Part shown: in pieces, positions 36,520 to 49,537 of the stretch
Layout of the letters: each line of letters begins with the position of its first letter
How positions within the stretch are numbered: position 1 is the stretch's first letter
DNA from: Micropterus salmoides
Lineage: Eukaryota; Chordata; Actinopteri; Centrarchiformes; Centrarchidae
Assembly (NCBI RefSeq): GCF_014851395.1
Contig: NW_024041039.1
Location: 10,690,417-10,754,416 of the forward strand
Length of the DNA: 64,000 nucleotides
Direction of reading: 5' to 3'
Notes under the pieces: generated by a model
Databases searched by the model: none
Told to the model about the DNA's origin: nothing
The model's input: the letters and a program-made list of their open reading frames with translations, nothing else
Program-made: the position numbers and the translations under genes

Positions 36520-39500
36520 TCATGCAGCGGCCTGCTGATGACAACAGCCTTCCTGGTAATGGAGGTGTTTAGTCTGTCCCCTGTGTATTTTGAGGCAACC
36601 AACCAGCCTGCACGCTTACTGTGACTCTGACCCAGTCACTTTATCTCCAGGCTGTTTTTCTCCTGCTTCATTTGATCTGGAGTACATTTCCATTCCCACA
36701 GTGCAAGCCATGTCTTAACTCCACTTTCTCTTTTCTGTCCAAAAATACCTCCCCTGCAAACTGAAATTAGGTTGTGGCAGAGGGCCATTATGTCCATTTA
36801 AGCAGCCCGAGTACAATGACACAAATAACAATCTGCTGATTTAATTTGGGTTGACAGTGATCACAAACAACAGGATTGTTTTAATGTGGCCTGCCATTGC
36901 CGGTCTAGACAAACTCATACACGCGGTTTTAATTCATTCAAGAGGTTGAAATGAGTTTATGCTTCCTCTTGTGATTTTGTTCAGAGGTCATTTCAAGTAG
37001 TTTGCAGACTTTTGTGTAAAAAAACAAATAGTAGAACTGTAGGAAACAAAAGGAATAGTGTACAGAGAGAAAAGAGAGTCAAGTTCAGATGAGATGAAGC
37101 GCGCAGTTGAAGTGAAGTTCCTGCTCTTTGTGTCAAGCCTGGAGGGACCCTCAGCCTTGTTGTCGCCCCCATAGAGTGAATTTAAGAGGGTCAACTTTAA
37201 CAAGGACTGTGTTGATTCTCTGTTTGAGGGAGGAGAGGGTGTCTGTGTCTGTTTGAATAGGAGGTTGAAGATAAGACAGGGGAGGTGCTGCTTTTTGTCT
37301 TCACGTTTAAGCCTCCATTCAGCCAAGAGGCAGGGGGGAAGCACTTGGTGATCTGCACTCCAGGGGATTGCACTCTTTCAATGTTCTTTTTAACATAAAA
37401 TAAAAAATAATAGATTGTCCGTTGTTGTCCATAATGCATTTCTGCCACAAATTCTGCTTCTTTTTTTTTAGCAAACAGCACTTAGTTAGGCTTAGATGTG
37501 TAGAATTTAGTCTATTAATCAATTTGTGGCTTTTCAGAAAATTAATTGGCAGCTATTTTGATAATCGATTTCTTGCTTTCAGTAATGTTTCAAGCAAAAA
37601 GACAAAACATCCTCTGTTTGCATGTCCTGAAATGTGATGATTTTATGCTTTTCTTTGTTATGTATGATATCTTTGTAGAAATATCTTTGGGTTTTGAGCT
37701 GTTGGTTTGATAAAATAAGCAATTTGAATAAGTGATGCTGTGCTCTGAGACATTTTCCACTGTCGTTGGACATTATTTTAAACAATTAACTGATTAATCA
37801 ATAAAATAATCTGCAGATGAATTCATATAATCCTTATAAAAGCCCTAGTTGGGCTCAGAAAACTGTCTTCACTCTCAAACGTTCAGTGGATTCCAATGCA
37901 TAGGAATAATGTGTTAAATGTCTCTGCCGCAGTGCCTGTTGGGTGATTTATAAGGTTACACAGCCGTTGGGGCAGCACATACTACTAGTTGCACGTGCAC
38001 CTGTTGTCTGCACATTGTTGGCTAGGCTACAGATTAGTACTTTAAAATGTAAAATGGTGTTTGTAGGGTTTAGGCCTGCAGCTAACAGTTATTTTCTAAT
38101 CTGTATAGGTCTTTTATGGAAAACAAATCACAGGTTCCAGCTTTTAATTTGTGAAGATTTGCATCTTAGTCTTCTATGACAGTAAATTGAATATCTTTTG
38201 TGTTTTGGACTGTTGGTCTGACAAAGTTCTTATGGACATTTTTCAGTATTTGATGACATTTTATAAACTAAATGTATTATCTACAGATTAATTAATAGTT
38301 ATTTGTAGCTGTGAAATGGACAAAGTGGTGTTTCAACTGCATATTCTGTTGTAACTCAAAGCAAAGTAACTGAAAACTATGTTCATGTTTCAGTGGTGCT
38401 GACTAACATTTCAAGCAAGTGATCAGTATTCTGTATTGCATTTTAAAAGTCTCTGTCCTAACCTTGGGTGTTTGTTTAGTCACTGGCTTTTGCTTTATCA
38501 GTTGGTTAATGTGGTTAGATAAGATGTTGGTCTCTGTGTGAGCTCCACTTCACCTTATCAGTGTTTAACATTTTACTTTTACTCAAACTCAAGGCTGTTG
38601 AATATGGACACACAGATTCACACACTCCTAAGAACAACCAGATGACCACTGAATCCTTTCAGGGTGCTTTCACAAGGCCAGGGCCTTTCACAAGAGCTTT
38701 CAACCACATCCAACCTAAACCTATTCCACCGTTTTGTAAGCCTAGAATATACACAGGCTTGGCTCCAGGTTCTCACTTCTCCTGATGGTGGTTGGTAGTC
38801 TCACACACTCACACCCATGGGAGGTATGTTGAAATGAGATCTGTGTTTGATCCTTGGAGATCGAAGTAGCTTTAAGAGCATTCCTCCTCTCTCTTCTGTG
38901 TACCCACCAGTATCCGTGGTCCAGGCCTGAGCCCGGGGGCTAGGGGAGGGTGGACCCCTCACTGATCTCCAGGGTGTGTTATGGTTCTGGGGGGGAATGT
39001 GCTGTGTCCCCCTCACGCCCTCCTCCAACGCATGTGTTACTTTTGGATTGCGATGAGGCCAGATGTCCTCAGGAACTCGTTCTGATAAAGTTTCCTTTTG
39101 CTTATCAGTAATAATGAACAAAGGAAGGATAACAATAGAGAGGACTGATCATTTGCCTTACCTCTAACCAGTAACGCATGCACACAAAGAAAGTACTACA
39201 GGCGCTGCTGACCTTTTAATAAATGATATTATCATTGGTAATGTGGGTGGAAAACACCCACATTGCTCACCATCTACATTGTGTCATGTGCAGCAAGGTG
39301 TTTCATTAATTATCCATTCTGTTATCCGTTTATTATCACAATGCAAGATATTTGACTTTGACACCCATACGTGTCTGCAAATTCTGTGCCTCTGTGATGC
39401 CATGAAAAACAGCTGCCACTTATACAAACAGAACTGAATATGCTGGTTGGCTGTTTATCAGCTCTGAAGGTGAACTAGGTTCATATTCCTCCCCTGGCAC

Positions 39501-42500
39501 CTGTTTTGCCAATCAGCGTAACTGGACTGTGATTGGTTGTAGACGTGGTACAGTTTGACGCAAGTACCACATGTAGAGCTGTAGCGATGAGCTGATTCAT
39601 TGATAAGTTGAATGACAGAAAAATAACCTGCAACTATTTTGATAATCAGTTAATCTTTTAAGTAATTTTTCAAGCAGAAACGGCAAACATTCCCTGTTTC
39701 CAGCTTCTTAATTATGAAGATTTGCTGCTTTTCTTTGTCTTCGATGACAGGAAAGTCAATATCTTGGGGGTTTGAACCTTTTAGCTGGACGAAACAAGCA
39801 ATTTGATCACATCACCATGAGGTTTAGCTAATTCTTTGTGGTTGAACTAATGGGCATTTGTCACATCAATTAATGTAGAAGATATTGGGCAGATTAATCG
39901 ATAATCAAAATAATTGTTAATTGCAGTGCCAGCTACAGGTTTTCAGCTGTTTGGCTTAGGGTAGGCAATTTATTTCATGTTTTGTTGTTGTTGAAATTCT
40001 TTTTACATCCGGACAGCAATCAGTAAATCAAATGCTCTAAACAAAAATTAAAATCTGTGGTTTTAGCAGGACTTTAATAAGCACCGCCAGTCATTTCATT
40101 CGGTCGGCCTACCTGCCTGTCTACGTACTTGTAGGGTTTGTACAAAGTTGTTCAAGTTTGGAAAATGCTTAATTTGAAAAGCAAGTATTAAATAATCATG
40201 ATCCAAATATACAGTTAAAGTTAATATGAACAGCTGGTAAAATAAACAGTGACAATACATTGATTAATGTGGGTTATTTTTCTTTTATTATCGCATTTAC
40301 AGTAATAATTTAGATGTGATGATAAAGGCTTTGAAAGTAGAAATTTTTGCTTTAGATATCTTGAACGTGCTTGAATGTTATTGTTAAAAGGTTGTACCTG
40401 TGTGCACTCTGCCTGTGCAAATGTGTTTTGGGGAGTGGCTCGGCTCCCTTGCTAGTTTGTCAACATTACCTAGCCTAGCTTTGAGTCCACTAGTCCATTG
40501 TGAAGAGCCAGATTGCATTTCTGTCTATTCCAGCAGGTAAATCTTCTTTTATTGCTATGCTAGTGCAGGCATGTGCCAATAAAGATATTCTATTATCTTG
40601 GATAAAAACGATCATTTCAATAAATATAGCTTCATGATAATACATTGAAAAGAGAAACACACTTTTTATTAGCGCCAGTTTATTAGGTACACTAAGGTAA
40701 AACCAGTGCAGTCTAATACAACAGTTTACATTAAAGAGGGTAGACTAAATATTAGAAACACCTCTTATTACAACCCAATACAGTTTATTTATTTTAAACC
40801 ACACATAATATTGTCATAATGAAGCACTTCAATAACACATTTCACCACAAAACTCGATTTGTATAAATCTAATTTTTAATTAAAAGTATTTTGATATGTA
40901 TGTTATCATATGAGTGTGAGTCAGTAACAGTGAATAAGTGATGGCTGTTATGAGTTGCTGTATAGTATTGTTATGATGAAGATGGTTATTGTATGGTTAC
41001 TGTGACATTTTTTTAATTTCACTCATTCATCTTGTTTCTGTGCACATATATACTGTATCTGCTCTAATTTAATGCTTAAATATTTCAATTTGCAGTACAC
41101 ACATTAGCAGAAACATTGATTTTCATTGTTTTTCCATCGATTGTGCAGTTATTATGAAAACTTTTGAGTGCTCACAAAAACAATGCCTGATGTGTTGATT
41201 TGCTGTAATTACAACCTATTGGTTACTGCAAGCATAAAACATGAACAGACACACACATTTTATATTCTTTCCAACATGTGTTTTGTACCCATTATACTCA
41301 TACTGATATAATAATAGGTGGTTTTAATAATCTCCAGGCTCAGGGTCTCGGATACAGACACAGAGAGAAAGGAAAACAGAAGGCCTCAGTTGATTGTTTT
41401 GAGTGGGACTCTCCCGGATTCCCCGTCTCACCACCGCTCTTTTAGGGAAGGTTTATTTTCCTGACCCAGTCACTTTTCAGAGTCTTCCTACCCTCACATT
41501 TGATTCTCTCTCATACACGTACTGCAAAATTGTTTACCCACAGTATTAGCTGACCTCCCTTACCCACACCTCAGCAGGAAGCAACATTACCTCCCCAACG
41601 CTGGCCCGGTGCCACAGCATTGTGATCTCGAAACCTTGGTATAAATCTACACTCATGTAAAAACACAATGTGATTAAGATCAAGGAAACCGGCTTACAAT
41701 GTAAACACCTCATCAGCCCACAGAAGTGTCTCCTTTTTTTAGTAAAACATGCTTTTAGGTTTGTTTGATTCCATTATTAATTTGTATGTTTGAAGTGATT
41801 TTCATACTGAATCAGCAGTCTTTTGAAAAAATAAGGAGGGAAATCCAGGTGTCTGACTCCACCCAGTTATTTTTTGACATCAGTAGTTCCTTCTTTGTGT
41901 ATTTGTGATTTAGGGTGTGTGTTTTAATATTCCTCAGGTGTTCCAGGACCTGGGTGTGTTGGCGCTATCCGGAGCGTCTGAGGGCTACAATGTGTGTCTA
42001 TTTGCTTACGGCCAAACAGGATCTGGGAAGACGTACACCATGATGGGGACACCGGTGAGGACACTGGAATCGCTGCATGGCATTATAAAAATTTTTGAGA
42101 CCTCTAAATTCACCAAATACATTGGGAGGCAGTGGAACTGTTACACAAAGTATAACCCAAACCTTGCTGCACTCTGTTCAGAAAAACAATTCTACATCTC
42201 AAATTAATGCTACTGTTCTCTCAGTCTCAGTTTTTGTGTTGTTTTCTTCTTTTATGATGTCAGGACTCTATTGGCTTGACCCCTCGGATCTGCCAGGTAA
42301 GCCAGTGGATTTTAAAATTAATTGAACTGAGCACACTGATAATTCAGCCACTTGAGTATTGGGTGTTGTAGTGTGAAGTAAATAGCAGCTCTCCTTTCTT
42401 TGCAGGGTCTCTTTAGATCTGAAGACACTTTTCCTGATGGGCAAAACTCAAGCAGAGTGGAGATCAGGTACTGTGTTATTATCTGACTTTGTGTGATTGT

Positions 42501-45500
42501 CTTTCTCTTTTTAGACCATGCAGCTGGGCCTTTTCCTGATGTTGAAATTCAAATTAGAATTATGAAACCATTCAGTTTATTTATATTGCTCCAATTCACA
42601 ACAGAAGTTATCTCATTGCAATTACGCTGCAAAGCTTCAGGCAACACAATGCAAATCACAAACTGGATTTTCATGTTTTTGTTGGGGGCATCCTGAACTT
42701 CCACAATTTTGTTGAAATGCCATTACAATTTGTTGAAATGCCATTACTATACAAGGAAAGATTCTATCTTTTCTGGGTTGTTTGGTTGGACCAGCAGTCT
42801 AAAACATAGACCTGTAACCATTACTACGACCCCGTTCAAATAACAGCCACATGTCAAATCCCTCTTTTGTCTCTCTGCACTGTCAACTTTCCATTAAAGG
42901 CAAAAGATGGGTTATTTCTGACATTTTGAGGAAAATGCAGATGATGAACTGACGTAAAACAACTCGTGTGTAATAGGACTGCATGTAGGCCTGTGGTATG
43001 CATCTCATGGTGTGGATACAATGTACATTAAATGATCCAGTCCTGACATTATATCTTCATAGCAGGACATTGTTTTATCTCCACAGCTTTTTGGAGATCT
43101 ATAACGAGCGTGTGCGAGACCTGCTGAGTGGAGGAGAGCAGAAGAAGAGAGCCTCCCTGAGAGTTAGAGAACACCCTGAGAAAGGACCCTATGTACAAGG
43201 TGAGAGTTTATGTGTTGTAAAGTGGTAGATGGCAAAGACCTGTACTGTATACATACATAGACATAAAAAGCTGTGCAGACCAAGTAGAGTGCTGAGGATT
43301 TGTACAAAGATCTATCCTAAAAACACAGAGCCATATCCCCACAGTTCCAGGTGTAATTGCACAAAGCGTTGAGCTCATAAATCAACACATCATTTCTGCC
43401 TTTTGACTTTCTCTGTCTGTCTTACTGATTAAATACTTAACTAGAGGTCTAGAGGCTGCAATTTCTCATTTCCCTACCAGGATAATTTCACTAAGAGTAA
43501 AATCTTTGCACAGGAAAAATGTTCTTTTACAAAATCTTGCAGCTCCCTGATGCCTCAGACATATTTCCATTTTATGGGCTTATGTTTAGGTGCTTTCACA
43601 GGGTGTGAGCTCTAAGTAGAGTCTAGTGACTAAATGAATCTGTGAAGATGAGTGGACACCAAAGGTTAAATATTCTTTCTCTACACTCATACACACTCAT
43701 TTTGTCAAATTATAGACTTTTGAGCAATCCTTGTCTTTTGTAAGTTTAGTTTATAAGTCACTGTGGTCAGTGGTGGAATTTTGTTCCGCTGTGAAGCTTT
43801 TGATCTGGTCCAGAATTGGCCGTCCTGGCTCTAATCCAGACTCCTCTTTTAGCATCTCTTGCTTTCTGTCTGTCTCTCTCTCTCTCATTCTCTGTTTCCC
43901 GCCATCCTCCTCTATCTTTCTCTCCCTCTCAGCCGCCCTCCTTTTCTGTGTTTAAAGACCCACATCCACTCATTGTCTGTATCAGGAGAAATCCCAGTTG
44001 ACCAGAGGAAGTGAAGTCATTTCCTCACGGTCCCAAGGAGAACACTTCACCATACACACAGAGCACATTTAGGACTCCCAGCTTTAACTCCTTCTCCATC
44101 CCCCACGTGTCCATCAAACAGTGTTTTACTGTGACTCTTAAATAACCAAATATTTGTATTAAATGTTCATACAAACATAAAACAAGGAATAAGTAACCAC
44201 ATGTTATAACATCATGAGGCTCTGTGGTAATCTGTGTGTGTGCATGTGTTTTACAGCCTCTTGAGATATGTGATTCACCCCTGGAAGTATAGCATTGTAA
44301 GACTTGTTTTTTGTTGCTAAATGCTGTAGGAAAATATTCCGAATCAAACGTTAACAAGTTTTAATGAGACATATTTCTAGTTGGGTTTTTTTTGCATCTC
44401 TACCCCTCTGCTTGTTTTCCTCTTCTGCCTGAATGTCTTTTTTTTGTTTGTTGCAGTGTCAGTGTAGCTGTCAGTGTTATGTTAACATTTTAAGCTCTCT
44501 GAAATGTTTTTAAAAAACTGCAAAACAGCAGTTTCATTTCTTTTTATTCACTTTATCAGAGTAACCTTATTCCATTGGCAGCCATACACAACCCTAACCA
44601 TTTGTGTTTTTGGAGGATTCTATAAAATTAATTATGTTTTGTTTTTGTAAAGTGCTTCTTGATACCCAGCAATAAAATTCACCTCAGCTGCTTCACATGA
44701 ATTACTTTCCACTGTGGGAATTATGTCAATTATTAAACCTTCGTAAAACCTTAACACTTTTGTGTATTTGCTCCATTTTCTCAGCATTTAGTTTCTCTGT
44801 TTGTTTCTCTCTCTAATCAGACCTGTCACAGCATGTGGTCTCAGACTGCAAGCAGGCCATGGACCTTTTGGAGAAAGGCATTGCCAACCGAATCACCGCA
44901 GCAACACACATCCATGATGCTAGCAGCAGATCCCACGCCATTTTCACCATCCAGTATACACAGGTCATCCGCTCTCCAACCAGCTTATATATAGCTACTC
45001 TCATATGTTAATGACTCAGTCTGCTAATAACCTCTTTCTTATGTTGGATTCTATTGTGCAGTTAATATTGTTAATATCTCTTTTCAGGGAGAACATTTAT
45101 CATCATTTGCAGATTCCAGTCTGATTACTCTTGTCTTTTCTCCACAGGCAATACTAGAAAATAATCTTCCTTCAGAAACGGTCAGCAAGATTAACCTGGT
45201 GGACTTGGCTGGGAGGTAAAACTGTTATTTCCTTTTGTTGTGTTTTTTTCGTCAACATCTTCTGACTCAGTGTCATTGACAAAACTGCCCCCTAGTGGAA
45301 CATGGTGACTGCCCTGAGATTTTCTAAATTCTCAATTCCACATTTTTATTGAATAATCAATGTCCTCAATCATTGTGGATAACATGAACCCCATGTTGTG
45401 TCTGATAGTGAACGAGCAGACCCCCACTACTGCAGAGATAGACTGACAGAGGGCTCTAACATCAACAAGTCGCTGGTCACTTTGGGCATCGTCATATCTG

Positions 45501-48500
45501 CTCTGGGTAAGTATTTATTTGAAATTTTTATATATATAAATTTTTTTTCATTTCACATTTCCTCTATCCTTACAATATTCCCTTCTGTCCATAACACTTT
45601 CTCCTTCTCCCTCAACCTCATTGTTTTCACTGCCTCCATAGCCCAAAACTCCCAGATGTCTAGCAGCTGTCAGAGTATCAACAGTATGGCCTCTGAGGGC
45701 GACGGCAGCACGGTGGGTAGCCACAGCAGCTCCCTGTCTGGAGGAGGAGGAGGAGGAGGTGGAAGGAGGCACTGCTTCATCCCTTACAGAGACTCAGTTC
45801 TAACTTGGCTGCTGAAAGACAGCCTAGGGGGGAACTCTAAGACCATCATGATTGCAAGTAAGTGTAATCGATGTCAGTATTGTGAAAGTTATATAACTGA
45901 AAGTTTAGCGCTGTTTGCTAAATGGCTTTGCGATCGGGCTGTTTAATATCAACATCAAACTCTAAAAGCAAACATGGAAATGAAAAGGATCATTGATGGT
46001 ACAAATAATTAAATTAAATTAAAACATTTTAATTTAATGCTCTCAAGTTTTTGCATGTTTCATGTAAGCATTTGTTCTCATCAAGACTTTTCAAAACTGC
46101 ACCTGCTCATCATAGCTGCTGCATTGTCATAACAAGAATGTAACTTTGACAAAAATAAATGTATGTACACGTTGGTTTGTTAAGAATACCCACTTTGTCT
46201 CAAGCAAATCTGCTAGTTATCTTTTGTAATGTACTAAAAGGAACCTAAAGGCTGACTGGAGGGTTGGAAATTGTATTTAAAAAGTAATGGTGTTATGCTT
46301 TGGAAAATGGTGTGCAGTAATGTGACCACATAGGCAAAACCACTGGTATGGTCCCTTAAGCCCCACTCTTGAAACTGAAATACTTATTTCTTGTGATGTG
46401 AGTGCTAACGTGTGTCTTTGCTTGTGTGTTTGTGTTGCAGCTGTGTCACCCTCTGCTAGCAGTTATAACGAGACCCTCAGCACCCTGCGTTACGCTGCCC
46501 ATGCCAGAAATATTGTTAACAAGCCTCGTGTTAATGAGGTCAGTGGCTGTAATGTATGGTGACAAGATTTAATGTTTAAAGTAAATGTGTTTAGAAATTA
46601 ATGTGCGCTTTGATTTCTGTGCAGGATGCCAATGTTCGGCTGATCAGGGAGCTGAGAGAGGAGATTGACAGGCTGAAGAGCATGCTGCTCAGCTTTGAAA
46701 TGGTATGGTGACCTTTTTATCGTTGGGGCATAGCGCTAACTCTCCACCCCACTGGGTTAACACCCCCACCCAACAAAACCCTCTTAGTACTGGAAGGCTT
46801 TGAATAAAAGATGGTCCCACATTACAAGTTTGTTTTTTTTTTAGCAAAGACTTACAGTGCTTTTGTGTTTTTGTGACATTTTTAATCCGCTGGGTGGTAA
46901 AGATTGCATTGTAACAAATGTCACATTTTCCTTTCGCACAGTATATTGACTGACCATTTTTTACCCTCTTGACTGACAGCAGCGTAATCTCAGTCCATCC
47001 CTGAGCGATGAGAGGGATGGGAATCTTTCTGACATCGTGCTACAGAATGAACTAAAGGTAACACAGGGTCGACACTGATGGTCACATCTGTCTGTCAGAT
47101 ACAGTAGTCCTTGGCACATCAATCCAGTGTGCTTTAATGTTTTTCATCAGTTTTACACAAATGTCCCTGTTAAGAAATAAAAGACAACATATAGCAATAT
47201 AAACAGAATGCGGGAGATGTTGTGCTCCCTAAAACCTCTCTGACCTTTTAATGGGTCCATCATCACAAATGCATGTTGCATTATTTAGATTGACGGCTTG
47301 AATTTGGAACTCTAGTCAGGTCACAAGGATGTAGAAAGATCGACCTACTGTATGTCATGCAGATTTATTTGTAAGTGTTCATGATACACAGTTAAAGGAT
47401 CACTTCACCTGAGTTACAGCAGAAGTTTTTAAAAACCTACTTCTAGCTTTCTTGCCCTAGATTTTGAGATTACTGCATACTATTTTTCGACTTTTGAGGT
47501 TGACTTAATGGGGAACCTTTTAATAGAAAATAGTAAAAACATCCCTGTTAATATTTTCAAATGCAGTTTTTTAATGTATTTAGCTCCATAAACAAGATTT
47601 CCTCCACCACTTGTATTGGGATGTCAGAAGTAGGGAAGAAATGGTATGAAAATGTCAAGTCAGGATTATAGTGACCAAAATGATCACGGTTATCAGTATT
47701 ATCACGGTTTTGTTAAAAGAAGATTAAAATGCACTGATACACACAATGAAACCATTTAATCAAGTTTCAAGTTTTAGATTGAAAACCACAATTAAACATT
47801 TTAACATTTTGTTTGCAAAACATTAAAATAATAACAGCCAATACCTTATATAAGCATATAAAAACCATTTAGGTGTGCATTATCATTAAAGATTTTATAT
47901 TATATAGGTAATGCAATGACCCCATGCACCATTATGTGAATGCAAATGAGTCTTTAGAAGACAGTGATAGTAACTGCAATGAGCCAACAACTAACATAAA
48001 TACAGAGGAGTCTGCAGCATTTCTCCTGTTGGGAAGCTTTTTCAACTAATTTGACAGCTGCTGGATTTTATGAACAAGATATGTTGGTTGTAGACTAAAC
48101 TGCGTAACGTGTTATCATGTGCCGTGGGCTGCAGACACACAACGCATACAGCAGCAGAACAACGTGTAGTGTTTTTACAAGAGCAGGTAACACTGAGACC
48201 TTTTTAGGTTTACAAGCTGTTAGCATCCTGCGTTCGCTATAAAGCAACTTTCTTCAATCAAGTTTCCCTCAGCGCTCTTCTGCAAATATCAGAGTGACTG
48301 AAAAATCTCCGCAGTGCTGTCTCTTGCCATGTTGACATTGACCCAAACAACCCCACATTGCATACGGCGCATGTGCGCCTGCTTCTGGGAGACTGTCGAT
48401 AACTTTGGTTGACAGTTTGGCTGGACAGTATTTGCTGTGAGTTCATCAAAGCGTAGTAACGGAACCCAGTTATCATGGTAATAAAAAATTTGTATGGTAA

Positions 48501-49499
48501 TAACGACCGTCGGGAGTTTTACCCGTTTTTTTCATCATTAAACCGGTAACCGTATCATCCCTACTCAGAAGATGTCTCATCATGGATATCGCACAATCTG
48601 GGTGTTGGAATAAGTAGACATCAGTGACACATACGTACAAAACGTACGTTTTTCTTATTACTTTGAATTTTGTTTCACAAATTCTGGGGTTTAAACTGTT
48701 AATCTTTACAAATTAACATTTACAAATATACTAAATGTAGTAAATATCTTTATTTTTATCATTATTATTTAACATATTAGTAGTGGAAGTAGTAGTGGCG
48801 GCAGGTGGTATCATCATTATCTTCCTGACCACAGATATTTAACGCTGGTTTTAACTGTCTGTCTGAATTACCTTTCCTCATCATCTTCATCCATGTCTCC
48901 TCTTGAGGTGGAGCAGCTGACGAAGGATTGGTCAGAGAGCTGGAGAGACAAGAAGGAGCTCCTGGAGCAGTACAGTGTCGACATCAACAGAGACCGGGCC
49001 GGATTCCTCATCAACTCCCCCAGTCCACACCTGGTTACTCTCGATAGAGATGTTCTTAGCACCGGGATCGTCTTCTATCACCTCAGGGTATGATGCTAAA
49101 AAGGCAAATGGACATTAATAGTTTTATACATTTTAGTTGTATTTGATGGTATTAAGTGTGTACTTTCACTCTGTTCTTTTCTTTGTACGTTTCCTTTCAT
49201 CCCCAGAGACACAACACTCATTTGTACAGAAGCACTTTCACTAAAAATATACATTTGCATGAACATGAAGCACACTCCCACAAATGGAAATTCTCTGCAT
49301 TTGCTCTATTTTTCCCAGCTCTCTAGTTACTGTTATAGCTGTTTTGACTGAAACCATCTCCTTTTTTTTCTCTACTAAATTCTTCCTCCTCCTCTTTTCC
49401 TACTTTTTCTCTCTGTTCTTCTAGGAAAACTCTTGAGAAAAGGTGCGTTTCTACTGTCTTTTCTGTTCACTCTACCCTCCAACTTTCCCGTTGATCTCC

Positions 49500-49537
<38 letters not shown>

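Larger units (their letters stand above)
30116..41937 (+). other. stard9: STARD9 intron 3 (11.8 kb)
   Basis: This is the largest intron of the gene in this window, and it splits the motor domain just before the P-loop exon. It contains AC microsatellites, an (ACTT)n tract near 30445-30470, fold-back repeat copies and another repeat at about 40672. The stretches 30600-31500 and 34600-35100 look like unique, moderately GC-rich sequence and could hold regulatory elements. I see no second gene. An exon-like AG acceptor with an open frame at 31265-31506 has no recognisable product. Confidence 0.5.

Noticed and set aside
36263..36624. Open frames with long Thr-His or Cys-Val runs
   Set aside because: These are translations of the (AC)n microsatellite.
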